Shown piece after piece: positions 52,357-59,422 of a stretch of 64,000 nucleotides of DNA. Location of the stretch: positions 215,661 to 279,660 of the forward strand of contig NZ_LT732540.1 in assembly GCF_900155635.1 (NCBI RefSeq), read 5' to 3'. The notes beneath the pieces were generated by a model, which did not search any database, had not been told where the DNA came from, and saw only the letters and a program-made list of their open reading frames with translations. Position 1 is the first letter of the stretch. Each line of letters opens with the position of its first letter. Source of the stretch: Olsenella urininfantis. GTDB taxonomy: Bacteria; Actinomycetota; Coriobacteriia; Coriobacteriales; Atopobiaceae. The position numbers were made by a program, and so were the translations under genes.

Positions 52357-53220
52357 CTACGCCCTCTGCACCCCCATGCCCACCAGGTCGGGGCCGGTGT
52401 GAACGATGAGGTCCGGAGAGATGCCATGGCGCGTGATCTCGACGATCTCTGCCCGAACCTCGTCCTTGAGCCTCTCTTCCAGCATGCCGAAGAGCTCAGA
52501 GGTTGCCTTGGAGCAGCAGACGCATAGCCTTACGCGCGAGAAGGGCGCGGCGGCGGCAACCGTGAGCTTGACCATGGTGTCAAGCGCGCGGTCCCAGCCG
52601 CGGGCCTTCTTCGCCATGACGTAGCGCCCCTCCGAGTCGCAGGTGAGCACGGGCTTGATGTTCAGCACGCTGCCGATGCGGTAGATGTGGCCGCCGATGC
52701 GCCCGCCCTTGTGCAGGAAGTCAAGCGACTTCACCGCGAAGAAGATCTCTGTGTCCAGGCTGTCCTGAACCAGCCTGGCCTCGAGCTCCTCGAAGGGCAC
52801 GCCTGCCTCCACGTACTCCACGGCTCGCATGACCACCATGCCGGCCATCATGCCGATGGACTTGGTGTCGATTACGATGCAGGGGAAGTCGCCCATCTCG
52901 TCGGCAACCATGTGCACGGTCTGATTGGTGGCAGAGAGCTCGGACGAGATGGTCACGATCACGGCTTTCTCGTATCCGCCCTCCTTGGCGCCCTCGAGAA
53001 TCGCCCGGATCTGCTGCGGGGAAGGCAGCGAGGTGGTGGGAATCTCCCGCTCGAAGCGACGCACCACCTCCTCCGAGGTGATGTCGATCCCGCTCTCGAA
53101 GGTGGAGCCGTCGGAGTAAATGATGCGCAGGGGCATGATGCGCACGTCATGCTCGAGGCAGAACTCGCTGCTTGTGTCAGTTCCAGAGTCCGTGATGACG
53201 GCGATGCGCTGGCTGTTCAT
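52357..53220 (-). CDS. DegV family fatty-acid-binding protein
   Basis: A 287-aa DegV protein. Landmarks are ITDSGTDTSSEFCLEHDVRI at the N-terminus, GIDITSEEVVRRFEREIPTTSLPSPQQ and TISSELSATNQTV, with VIDTKSIGMMAG before the second half. Such proteins (FakB) present fatty acids to FakA kinase for phospholipid synthesis. No fakA is nearby. GGGGGAG precedes the ATG at 53220. Confidence 0.92.
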   Translation of the reverse strand: MNSQRIAVITDSGTDTSSEFCLEHDVRIMPLRIIYSDGSTFESGIDITSEEVVRRFEREIPTTSLPSPQQIRAILEGAKEGGYEKAVIVTISSELSATNQTVHMVADEMGDFPCIVIDTKSIGMMAGMVVMRAVEYVEAGVPFEELEARLVQDSLDTEIFFAVKSLDFLHKGGRIGGHIYRIGSVLNIKPVLTCDSEGRYVMAKKARGWDRALDTMVKLTVAAAAPFSRVRLCVCCSKATSELFGMLEERLKDEVRAEIVEITRHGISPDLIVHTGPDLVGMGVQRA

Positions 53221-53473
53221 GGCTCCCCCTGAAGTCCCTTTCCCGAAGCCCGCATGGCTTTGTTGGCATATGTTCCCACAATGGGCTCGTTGCCGGGCGC
53301 TTGCTCACGTTGGCGTGACCGTTCCAAGCGGTGGTCGTGAGTCGCTGGTGAATTCGCCTTGTTTTCGCTTGCGGGAATGATTCTCACCCAATTTTCATCG
53401 CATATGCTTTTCTGTGTGCCATCGACACAATAGAAGCGGACCGTCTCAAAGAGGAGTCCATAGAGGAGAGAAC
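53221..53473. other. Divergent gap between the DegV gene and nhaA
   Basis: A 253-bp region, less GC-rich than average near 53340-53440. It must hold both promoters. A GAATGATTCTCA string at 53376 resembles part of a Fur box but is incomplete. Confidence 0.3.
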
Positions 53474-54922
53474 ATGTCCGAGAGGGAACCGAAGGAAGAG
53501 ACCGCCAAGATGCCCGAGAGGTCTCAGGCAAAGCCAGGCGCGAAGTCAGCCGCCAAGGCCCGCAACCGCAACTCCGCGATCTTTAACGAGCCTGCCGTGG
53601 CGCGTCGCTTTGACAAGCGCTCCTCCTGGGACAAGATCACGTCAAACGGCACCATCTCTGCTGCCGTCATGGTGGTGGCCACCCTGCTTGCCGTGGTCGT
53701 GGCAAACTCTCCCATCTACGAGCCGGTTCACGAGTTCCTTGAGACATCGCTGTCCGTTGGCTTTGGACACGTGCGGCTCTCGATCTCCGTTGAGGCCTTT
53801 GTGAACGACTTCCTCATGGCCATATTCTTCCTGCTGGTGGGCATCGAGCTCAAGTACGAGATGACCGTGGGCCAGCTGAGGCATCCGCGGCAGGCGGTGC
53901 TCCCCATGCTCGCCGCCGTGGGCGGCGTCGTGGTGCCCGCCCTCATCTACGTGGTGGCCAACTGGGGCGGGGCGGTGCATGGCTGGGCCATCCCCATCGC
54001 CACGGACATCGCCTTCGCCCTGGGCGTCATGTCACTTCTGGGCAACCGTATAGCCCCCGAGACCAAGGTCTTCTTCCAGACCCTCGCCATCGCGGATGAC
54101 ATCCTCGCCATCGTCGTGCTGGCGGTCTTCTACGGGCAGTCGCCCAGCATCGCCTGGTGCGCGCTCTCTCTGATCGCGATCTTGGCCCTGGCAGGCCTTG
54201 CGCGCGCAAGGGTGTATTCAGCCAAGCCCTACCTGATAGTGGGGCTCATCCTGTGGCTCTGCATGTACAACTCCGGCATCCACGCCACGCTCGCCGGTGT
54301 CATCCTGGCCTTCTTCCTGCCGGCGCGCTCCGACATCCGCCTGGGCAGTCTGCGCAGGTGGCTGGGCGAGCAGGCCATCGAGCTCGAGGACACCTACGAC
54401 GACGAGTCCCATGTCCTGGGTCAGCACGACTTCACGGCCTCCGCCCTCAACGTGGAGAGGGTCATGCACCATGTGACGCCGCCCCTGCAGCGCGTGGAGG
54501 GCTATTTCGCCGTCTCGGTAAACTTCCTGATCCTGCCGCTGTTCGCCTTCGTGAACGCGCAGGTGAGGCTTGTGGGCGTCGACGTGGTGGGGGTGCTTCT
54601 CGATCCCGTCTCGCAGGGAGCGTTCCTGGGCGCCGTGGTGGGAAAGCCGCTGGGCATCATCTTGGTAACCTGGCTGCTGGTGAAGCTGGGCTTCTCCAGG
54701 CTGCCGCGTCGCGTGAGCTGGGGGCAGGTCGTGGCCGTGGGAATCATGGGCGGCATGGGCTTCACCATGTCCATCCTGATCGCGGGGCTCGCCTTCCCCA
54801 ACCCAGCGGAGGTCGTCGTGGCCAAGTGCGCCATCCTTGCCGGCTCCTTCGTGGCGGGTTCCCTGGGCGTGGCGTACGTGAGCCTGATCGCTCCCTTCCT
54901 TCGCAGGCACCTGCGAAGATAG
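53474..54922 (+). CDS. nhaA: NhaA-type Na+/H+ antiporter
   Basis: A 482-aa, twelve-helix antiporter for sodium and pH homeostasis. The signature ATDIAFALGVMSLLG and the Asp pair in TLAIADDILAIVVLAVFYG (E. coli Asp163-Asp164) are intact. The first 60 residues are a charged cytoplasmic tail (KPGAKSAAKARNRNSA) longer than in E. coli. Loop residues near 310 (DIRLGSLRRWLGEQ) precede the C-terminal half. GAGGAGAG precedes the ATG at 53474. Single gene. Confidence 0.95.
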   Translation: MSEREPKEETAKMPERSQAKPGAKSAAKARNRNSAIFNEPAVARRFDKRSSWDKITSNGTISAAVMVVATLLAVVVANSPIYEPVHEFLETSLSVGFGHVRLSISVEAFVNDFLMAIFFLLVGIELKYEMTVGQLRHPRQAVLPMLAAVGGVVVPALIYVVANWGGAVHGWAIPIATDIAFALGVMSLLGNRIAPETKVFFQTLAIADDILAIVVLAVFYGQSPSIAWCALSLIAILALAGLARARVYSAKPYLIVGLILWLCMYNSGIHATLAGVILAFFLPARSDIRLGSLRRWLGEQAIELEDTYDDESHVLGQHDFTASALNVERVMHHVTPPLQRVEGYFAVSVNFLILPLFAFVNAQVRLVGVDVVGVLLDPVSQGAFLGAVVGKPLGIILVTWLLVKLGFSRLPRRVSWGQVVAVGIMGGMGFTMSILIAGLAFPNPAEVVVAKCAILAGSFVAGSLGVAYVSLIAPFLRRHLRR

Positions 54923-55010
54923 GCGTGGGGACCTCTGGGCAACCAGCTCCACTTGCGGTCCTGGAGGGCCCGCCGCCTGGGGCCGGCTGACGGCTGGGTG
55001 GGGGGAAGGC

Positions 55011-55313
55011 CTACTCCACGGTCCCGTACACGTAGGCCCAGCCATGGGCGGTGACGATGGAATTGATCTGGTCGCAGAGCCTGGACCTCTTGTAGCGACC
55101 TCCCGGCAGAAGGTCTACGACCTCGCGCAGGTCCTCGCTGAGGTCATCCACCTCGGCGCGCATGACGGCGTCCATCTTGCTGACGTATCCCGAGGGGTTT
55201 ACGGCGAAGAGCTCGTCCACCAGCTGCTGGAGCTCGCCGAACTCGGCCGCGGGAACGCTGCCCGCAGGGGCGGACGCGTGCTGGTGGTGGTTGCTGTCGC
55301 TGTAGGTATCCAT
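55011..55313 (-). CDS. Hypothetical small acidic protein, 100 aa
   Basis: I do not recognise this. The protein starts MDTYSDSNHHQH with a disordered His/Ser/Ala stretch, and the rest is a compact helical domain (LQQLVDELFAVNPSGYVSKM; LREVVDLLPGGRYKRSRLCD; TAHGWAYVYGTVE). It is divergent from the aspartate aminotransferase with a perfect palindrome between them. The ribosome site before the ATG at 55313 is weak (AAGGAAG 15 bases away). Confidence 0.65.
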   Translation of the reverse strand: MDTYSDSNHHQHASAPAGSVPAAEFGELQQLVDELFAVNPSGYVSKMDAVMRAEVDDLSEDLREVVDLLPGGRYKRSRLCDQINSIVTAHGWAYVYGTVE

Positions 55314-55317
55314 TCTG

Positions 55318-55331
55318 GGAAGTATACTTCC
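55318..55331. promoter_or_regulatory. Perfect 14-bp palindrome in a divergent gap
   Basis: GGAAGTATACTTCC is fully self-complementary and includes TATACT, a -10-like string on both strands. It lies 5 bp upstream of the start codon of the small protein and 29 bp upstream of the aminotransferase start. Likely an operator controlling one or both genes. Confidence 0.55.
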
Positions 55332-55360
55332 TTCAGCGCCACAGACGTGAGGAGAAGAAG

Positions 55361-56656
55361 ATGCCCAACGCGTTCGAGTCCCTGTCCACGCCCGAACTGG
55401 AGGAAGCGGTCGCTGGCCTGGAGGCCAAGGCCCGGGAGCTGCGCGCCCAGGGTCTCTCGCTGGACATGGCCCGCGGCAAGCCCAACCCAGAGCAGACCGC
55501 GCTCGCACGCCCCATGCTGGACGTCCTGACCTCGCAGTCCGACCTCACGGACGGCGCCGCCATAGTTGACAACTACGGCACCCCCGAAGGCCTTCCCTCC
55601 GCGCGCAGGCTTGCCGCAGAGATCCTGGGCGTCTCGGAGGACAACGTCATCGTCTCTGGCTCCTCGAGCCTCAACCTCATGCATGACCTGGTGACGCACG
55701 CGTTCACCAACGGCGTGGGGGGCTGCGAGCCCCTCTGCAGACAGGGGCGGGTCAAGTGGCTCTGTCCCGCCCCCGGCTACGACCGCCACTTTGCCGTGAC
55801 GGCCCATCTGGGCATGGAGAACGTGGCCGTTCCCCTGCGCGACGACGGTCCCGACATGGACCTGGTGCAGGAGCTGGTCGAGGGTGACGCAAGCGTCAAG
55901 GGCATCTGGTGCGTGCCGAAGTACTCCAACCCCACGGGCATCACCTACTCTGACGAGGTGGTGCGCCGCTTTGCCAGCCTGAGGCCCGCTGCCCCCGACT
56001 TCCGCATCTACTGGGACAACGCCTACGTGGTGCACGGCTTTTCGGGGGTCGATGACGAGCTCCTCAACATCTTCGACGCCCTGGAGGAGAGCGGCGCACG
56101 CCGCCTGGCCTATGAGTTCGGGTCCACCGCGAAGGTGACCTTCCCCAGCTCGGGCATGGCATTCGTTGCCGCCGACGAACAGGACATCGCAGAGGTCCGC
56201 GAGGCCTTCGCCGTGGAGCGCGTGAGCCCCGAGAAGCTCTCCCAGCTTGCCCACGCCCGCTTCCTCAAGGACCTCTCGGGCGTGCGTTCCCACATGGAGA
56301 GGCACGCGGCCATCGTGGCCCCCCGCTTTGCCCTGGTCGAGGAGAAGCTCGCGGGCGGCCTTGCCGGCCTGGGCATTGCCAGCTGGACGCGCCCGCATGG
56401 CGGGTACTTCGTCTCGTTCGACGGTCCGGAAGGCTCCGCCAGGCGCATCGTCTCCCTTGCGGCTGAGCTGGGCGTCAAGCTGACCCCGGCAGGCGCCACC
56501 TGGCCCTATGGCAAGGACCCGCGGGACAGCAACATCCGCATCGCCCCGACCTACCCGTCTCTCGAGGACCTCTCGTGCGCTCTGGACGTCTTCGTGCTCG
56601 CGGTCAAGCTCGTCTCTGCCCGTATGGCCCTGGAGGGGAGGGGCGCGCAGGCCTAG
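55361..56656 (+). CDS. Aspartate aminotransferase (class Ic type)
   Basis: A 431-aa PLP enzyme that transfers the amino group between aspartate/glutamate and oxo-acids. The sequence matches the type Ic aspartate aminotransferases of actinobacteria and Firmicutes: LDMARGKPNPEQTALARPML, YGTPEGLPSARRLAAEILG, SSSLNLMHDLV, WCVPKYSNPTGITYSDEVV, WDNAYVVH, and the Schiff-base Lys258 in FGSTAKVTFPSSGMA. The C-terminal Arg in NIRIAPTYPS binds the substrate carboxylate. GAGGAGAAG precedes the ATG. Confidence 0.93.
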   Translation: MPNAFESLSTPELEEAVAGLEAKARELRAQGLSLDMARGKPNPEQTALARPMLDVLTSQSDLTDGAAIVDNYGTPEGLPSARRLAAEILGVSEDNVIVSGSSSLNLMHDLVTHAFTNGVGGCEPLCRQGRVKWLCPAPGYDRHFAVTAHLGMENVAVPLRDDGPDMDLVQELVEGDASVKGIWCVPKYSNPTGITYSDEVVRRFASLRPAAPDFRIYWDNAYVVHGFSGVDDELLNIFDALEESGARRLAYEFGSTAKVTFPSSGMAFVAADEQDIAEVREAFAVERVSPEKLSQLAHARFLKDLSGVRSHMERHAAIVAPRFALVEEKLAGGLAGLGIASWTRPHGGYFVSFDGPEGSARRIVSLAAELGVKLTPAGATWPYGKDPRDSNIRIAPTYPSLEDLSCALDVFVLAVKLVSARMALEGRGAQA

Positions 56657-56792
56657 ACGCCTGCGGCTGCCGCTGGGCAGACTTTCTGTAGAATGCTTAG
56701 GCACGCGTGCCGCCATGGCGTCGCGCGCCTACTCTCAAGTTCTCTGGCGCTGCCGTCGCGGCGTGCCTGTGGTCTGGGAAGGGTCGTTTTCA

Positions 56793-57542
56793 ATGGCACA
56801 GAAGGAATCGGGGACGTCAAAGCGGGCTGGTCGTCTGGCCTCAGCGAAGGTCACTGCCGCCGCCGCGGCAGACGCCCGCGCCAAGCGCGCCAAGAAGTCT
56901 GGCGTGGGCGGCAGGAGCCGTGGGGCGAGCATCGCCATCATGGTGTTTGCGGTCATCATGGCGCTGTCCATGATGCTTCCGTCCCTCTCGGCCATCTTCG
57001 CGCCCTCGCGCCATAAGTCTGGCGGCGCGGCGCCCCTGGACCTTGCCCGCATTGACAAGAGCTACTCCACATCCACCTCCTCTCTTGAGGAGAAGCTCGC
57101 CGCAGACCCCCAGGACCAGGAGAGCCTCCTCGCCCTGGGCGGCAACTACATGTCCTGGGCCTACGCCGCGAGGCAGCTTGCCTCGACGGACGCGGATAGG
57201 CAGCACGTGGGCGAGCTCTGGAAGAAGGCCATCGAGTCCTACGACCGCTACCTCGCCCTCGCCGACTCCGAGAAGGCCCGGTTGAACAGGTCCCTGTGCC
57301 AGCACTACTCAGGGGACACGGCCGGGGCCCTGAGCTCCCTGGAGCAGCTGACGGCGGCGCACCCCGACTTCGCGCCCGCCTGGGCCAACTACGGCATGAT
57401 CTTGGAGTCCTCTGGTAGGCCCGATGACGCCAGGTCTGCCTACGAGAGGGCCCAGCAGGCCGACCCCAACAACGAGCAGGGCGCCAAGAGCTTTGCCGAC
57501 AAGCGCCTTGAGGCCCTGAACGCAGCGTCGGCGAAGCAGTAG
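56793..57542 (+). CDS. Membrane-anchored TPR protein
   Basis: A 249-aa protein. A basic N-terminal 40 residues (AKVTAAAAADARAKRAKK) is followed by one helix (ASIAIMVFAVIMALSMMLPSL) and a tail with TPR-like repeats (ESLLALGGNYMSWAYAARQL; IESYDRYLALADSEKARLNR; FAPAWANYGMILESSGRPDD; YERAQQADPNNEQ). Such repeats scaffold protein partners. The basic end stays in the cytosol, so the TPR tail should lie outside the membrane. It leads a run with STAS and tat genes spaced 24, 34 and 5 bp. Confidence 0.8.
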   Translation: MAQKESGTSKRAGRLASAKVTAAAAADARAKRAKKSGVGGRSRGASIAIMVFAVIMALSMMLPSLSAIFAPSRHKSGGAAPLDLARIDKSYSTSTSSLEEKLAADPQDQESLLALGGNYMSWAYAARQLASTDADRQHVGELWKKAIESYDRYLALADSEKARLNRSLCQHYSGDTAGALSSLEQLTAAHPDFAPAWANYGMILESSGRPDDARSAYERAQQADPNNEQGAKSFADKRLEALNAASAKQ

Positions 57543-57566
57543 GCAAGAGCAAGGAACGGAGTGGCA

Positions 57567-57878
57567 ATGGGCGTTTCGATAGAGACCATCAAGACCGAGA
57601 CGGGCTATCAGCTTCTGGTGAGCGGTGAGGTGGACGTCTCCAATGCGTCCGAGCTCCGCGAGGCCCTGGACGGCGCGCTGGCCGAGAGGCCCGCGGCCCT
57701 GGAGATCGACCTCTCCCAGCTGCCATACATCGACTCTACGGGCATCGGCGTTCTGGTGGGGGCGGCCCATCGCGCCCAGGAGGCCTCCGTGCCCTTCTCG
57801 CTCTCTCATCCCCAGCGCAACGTCGCCCGCGTCCTTTCCCTTTTGGGCGTGGATGCCGAGCTTGGGGTCCAGGAATAG
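57567..57878 (+). CDS. STAS-domain anti-anti-sigma factor
   Basis: A 103-aa single STAS domain with the phospho-site Ser57 in YIDSTGIGVLVGA. Such proteins (RsbV/SpoIIAA) bind an anti-sigma kinase when dephosphorylated. The kinase and sigma genes are not in the window. A GTG two codons earlier is possible. It sits in a small-gap cluster with TPR and tat genes. Confidence 0.88.
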   Translation: MGVSIETIKTETGYQLLVSGEVDVSNASELREALDGALAERPAALEIDLSQLPYIDSTGIGVLVGAAHRAQEASVPFSLSHPQRNVARVLSLLGVDAELGVQE

Positions 57879-57912
57879 GCGGCGTCTGCCGCAAGGTCGG
57901 AGGTGTTCCCGA

Positions 57913-58521
57913 GTGTTTGGCATCGGAGAGTCTGAGCTCCTGATAATCGTCGTCTTCGGATTCCTGCTGTTTGGTCCGGACAAGCTCCCTGGGATGGGCC
58001 GCACCATAGGTCGTGCCCTGCGACAGTTCCGCGTGGCGCAGGAGGGCTTCACGGAGGTCGTCCAGAGCGAGGTCATGGATCCCCTGAACAAGGTCATGAA
58101 CGAGGGGATCGACACGGACCCCAAGTCCTCCAAGCGCGCCGCCGCCCTTGACGAGGATGCCGACGCGGAGGAGGGCGACGTGCCCAAGAAGCGCGCCAAC
58201 GAGACCTTTGCGGAGCGCAAGGCTCGCCTCGAGGCCGAACGCAAGGCACGCGATGCGCAGGGGCAGCCGGACGAAGGAGCAGATGGTGGCCCCCTCGCAG
58301 GTCCCTCGGGCGACGAGGGCACAGACGCGCCCGCCGAGGAGCAGCCTGGCGGAGAGGTGGCACAGCCGGAAGAGGAGAAGGCCCCTGACACCAGCGCCGC
58401 CGCCCTCTATGCCCGCCGTCCCAAGCGAGAGGCGACGGAGCCCGCCGAGCTCTCCGCAGAGCCGCCCGTTGCTGACGCCAGCGCTGACGCCAGCGCTGAC
58501 CTGACTGCCGAGGAGGAGTAG
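57913..58521 (+). CDS. tatA: Sec-independent translocase TatA/TatB-like protein
   Basis: A 202-aa protein beginning VFGIGESELLIIVVFGFLLF, a short helix with the polar Glu, then GPDKLPGMGRTIGRALRQFR, the amphipathic helix of TatA/B. A long acidic, Glu/Ala-rich tail (about residues 90-202) is larger than in most TatA and ends with 12-bp tandem repeats. The GTG start at 57913 has GGAGG eight bases upstream. TatC follows after 5 bp, so the pair forms the Tat machinery. Whether it acts as TatA or TatB is uncertain. Confidence 0.88.
   Translation: MFGIGESELLIIVVFGFLLFGPDKLPGMGRTIGRALRQFRVAQEGFTEVVQSEVMDPLNKVMNEGIDTDPKSSKRAAALDEDADAEEGDVPKKRANETFAERKARLEAERKARDAQGQPDEGADGGPLAGPSGDEGTDAPAEEQPGGEVAQPEEEKAPDTSAAALYARRPKREATEPAELSAEPPVADASADASADLTAEEE
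58471..58500. repeat. 12-bp tandem repeat in the tatA tail
   Basis: GCTGACGCCAGC occurs twice in direct succession with a further GCTGAC, encoding Ala-Asp-Ala-Ser repeats near the C-terminus. Confidence 0.7.
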
Positions 58522-58526
58522 TAGAG

Positions 58527-59318
58527 ATGCCCATCGGACCAGCGCGCATGCCCCTGATGGACCACCTCGGCGAGCTGAGGCGCCGCCTCACCATCGTCGT
58601 GGTGTCCGTCCTTTTGACCTCGGTGGTGGTCTATGCTGCCACGCCCACCCTGATCGAGATCCTGATGGACCCCATCAGGGACGCCCTGCCCGATGGCACG
58701 CGCCTCAGCGTCCTCACGGTCCTGGGCGGCTTCACCATCCGCTTCAAGGTGGCCCTCTTCTTCGGCATGATCATCTGCACGCCCGTCATCATCTGGGAGA
58801 CCATGGGCTTCTTCCTGCCTGCCCTCAAGCCCAAGGAGCGTAGGTGGGTGGTTCCCACGGTGGGGGCCATGGTGGCCCTCTTCTTCCTGGGCATGCTTTT
58901 CTGCTACTTCGTGATCCAGAAGCCCGCCATCGGCTGGATGGTCGACCAGTCCCTCGAGTTCGCGGACCTCAACCCCATGGCCGAGGACTTCCTCAACATC
59001 ATGATGATGCTCGAGATAGGCTTCGGTGTCGCCTTCCAGCTCCCGCTGGTGATCTTCTACCTCTCCATCCTGCATCTGGTGCCCTACAGGACCTTCCGCT
59101 CCCAGTGGCGCTACATCTACGTTGGCCTCATGCTCCTCTCGGGCGTCGTCACCCCTGACGCCTCTCCCGTGACCATGGTCCTCATGTTCGCGGCGCTCAT
59201 CTCCCTGTACGAGGTTGCCCTGGCGGTGGCGCGCTACGTCCTCATCGCCCGCGATGGCAAGGCCTCGCTCAAGTGGACGCGTGAGGAGTACGAGGAGCAC
59301 CAGCTGGAGCAGGACTAG
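58527..59318 (+). CDS. tatC: Sec-independent translocase TatC
   Basis: The signal-receptor subunit of the twin-arginine pathway. The 263-aa protein begins MPIGPARMPLMDHLGELRRR, the conserved TatC start with Glu/Leu/Arg, and has six helices (TIVVVSVLLTSVVVYAATP; FKVALFFGMIICTPVIIWET; and others). The FxxGxxF-type motif is present in FLPALKPKERRWVVP. The window contains a probable Tat cargo, the ZnuA lipoprotein. GAGGAGGAG precedes the ATG. Confidence 0.95.
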   Translation: MPIGPARMPLMDHLGELRRRLTIVVVSVLLTSVVVYAATPTLIEILMDPIRDALPDGTRLSVLTVLGGFTIRFKVALFFGMIICTPVIIWETMGFFLPALKPKERRWVVPTVGAMVALFFLGMLFCYFVIQKPAIGWMVDQSLEFADLNPMAEDFLNIMMMLEIGFGVAFQLPLVIFYLSILHLVPYRTFRSQWRYIYVGLMLLSGVVTPDASPVTMVLMFAALISLYEVALAVARYVLIARDGKASLKWTREEYEEHQLEQD

Positions 59319-59361
59319 GGGCCGGAAAGTCAGGCCGCTGGCAGCAGAGGTAGCTTGCGTG

Positions 59362-59406
59362 AGCTCCGGGACGGGTATAGTTGCGTCCGCCCGGAGCTTA
59401 TTTTTT
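59362..59406 (+). terminator. Terminator after tatC overlapping the topA promoter
   Basis: AGCTCCGGG (59362-59370) pairs with CCCGGAGCT (59390-59398), followed by TATTTTTT. A TATAGT at 59376-59381 lies in the loop and could be the topA -10, with TTGCGT at 59355-59360 as a short-spaced -35. Confidence 0.75.
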
Positions 59407-59422
59407 GAAAGGACCTTCCACT

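Noticed and set aside
53370..53395. Fur-box-like GAATGATTCTCA upstream of nhaA
   Set aside because: Covers only part of a Fur site and no iron gene is adjacent.
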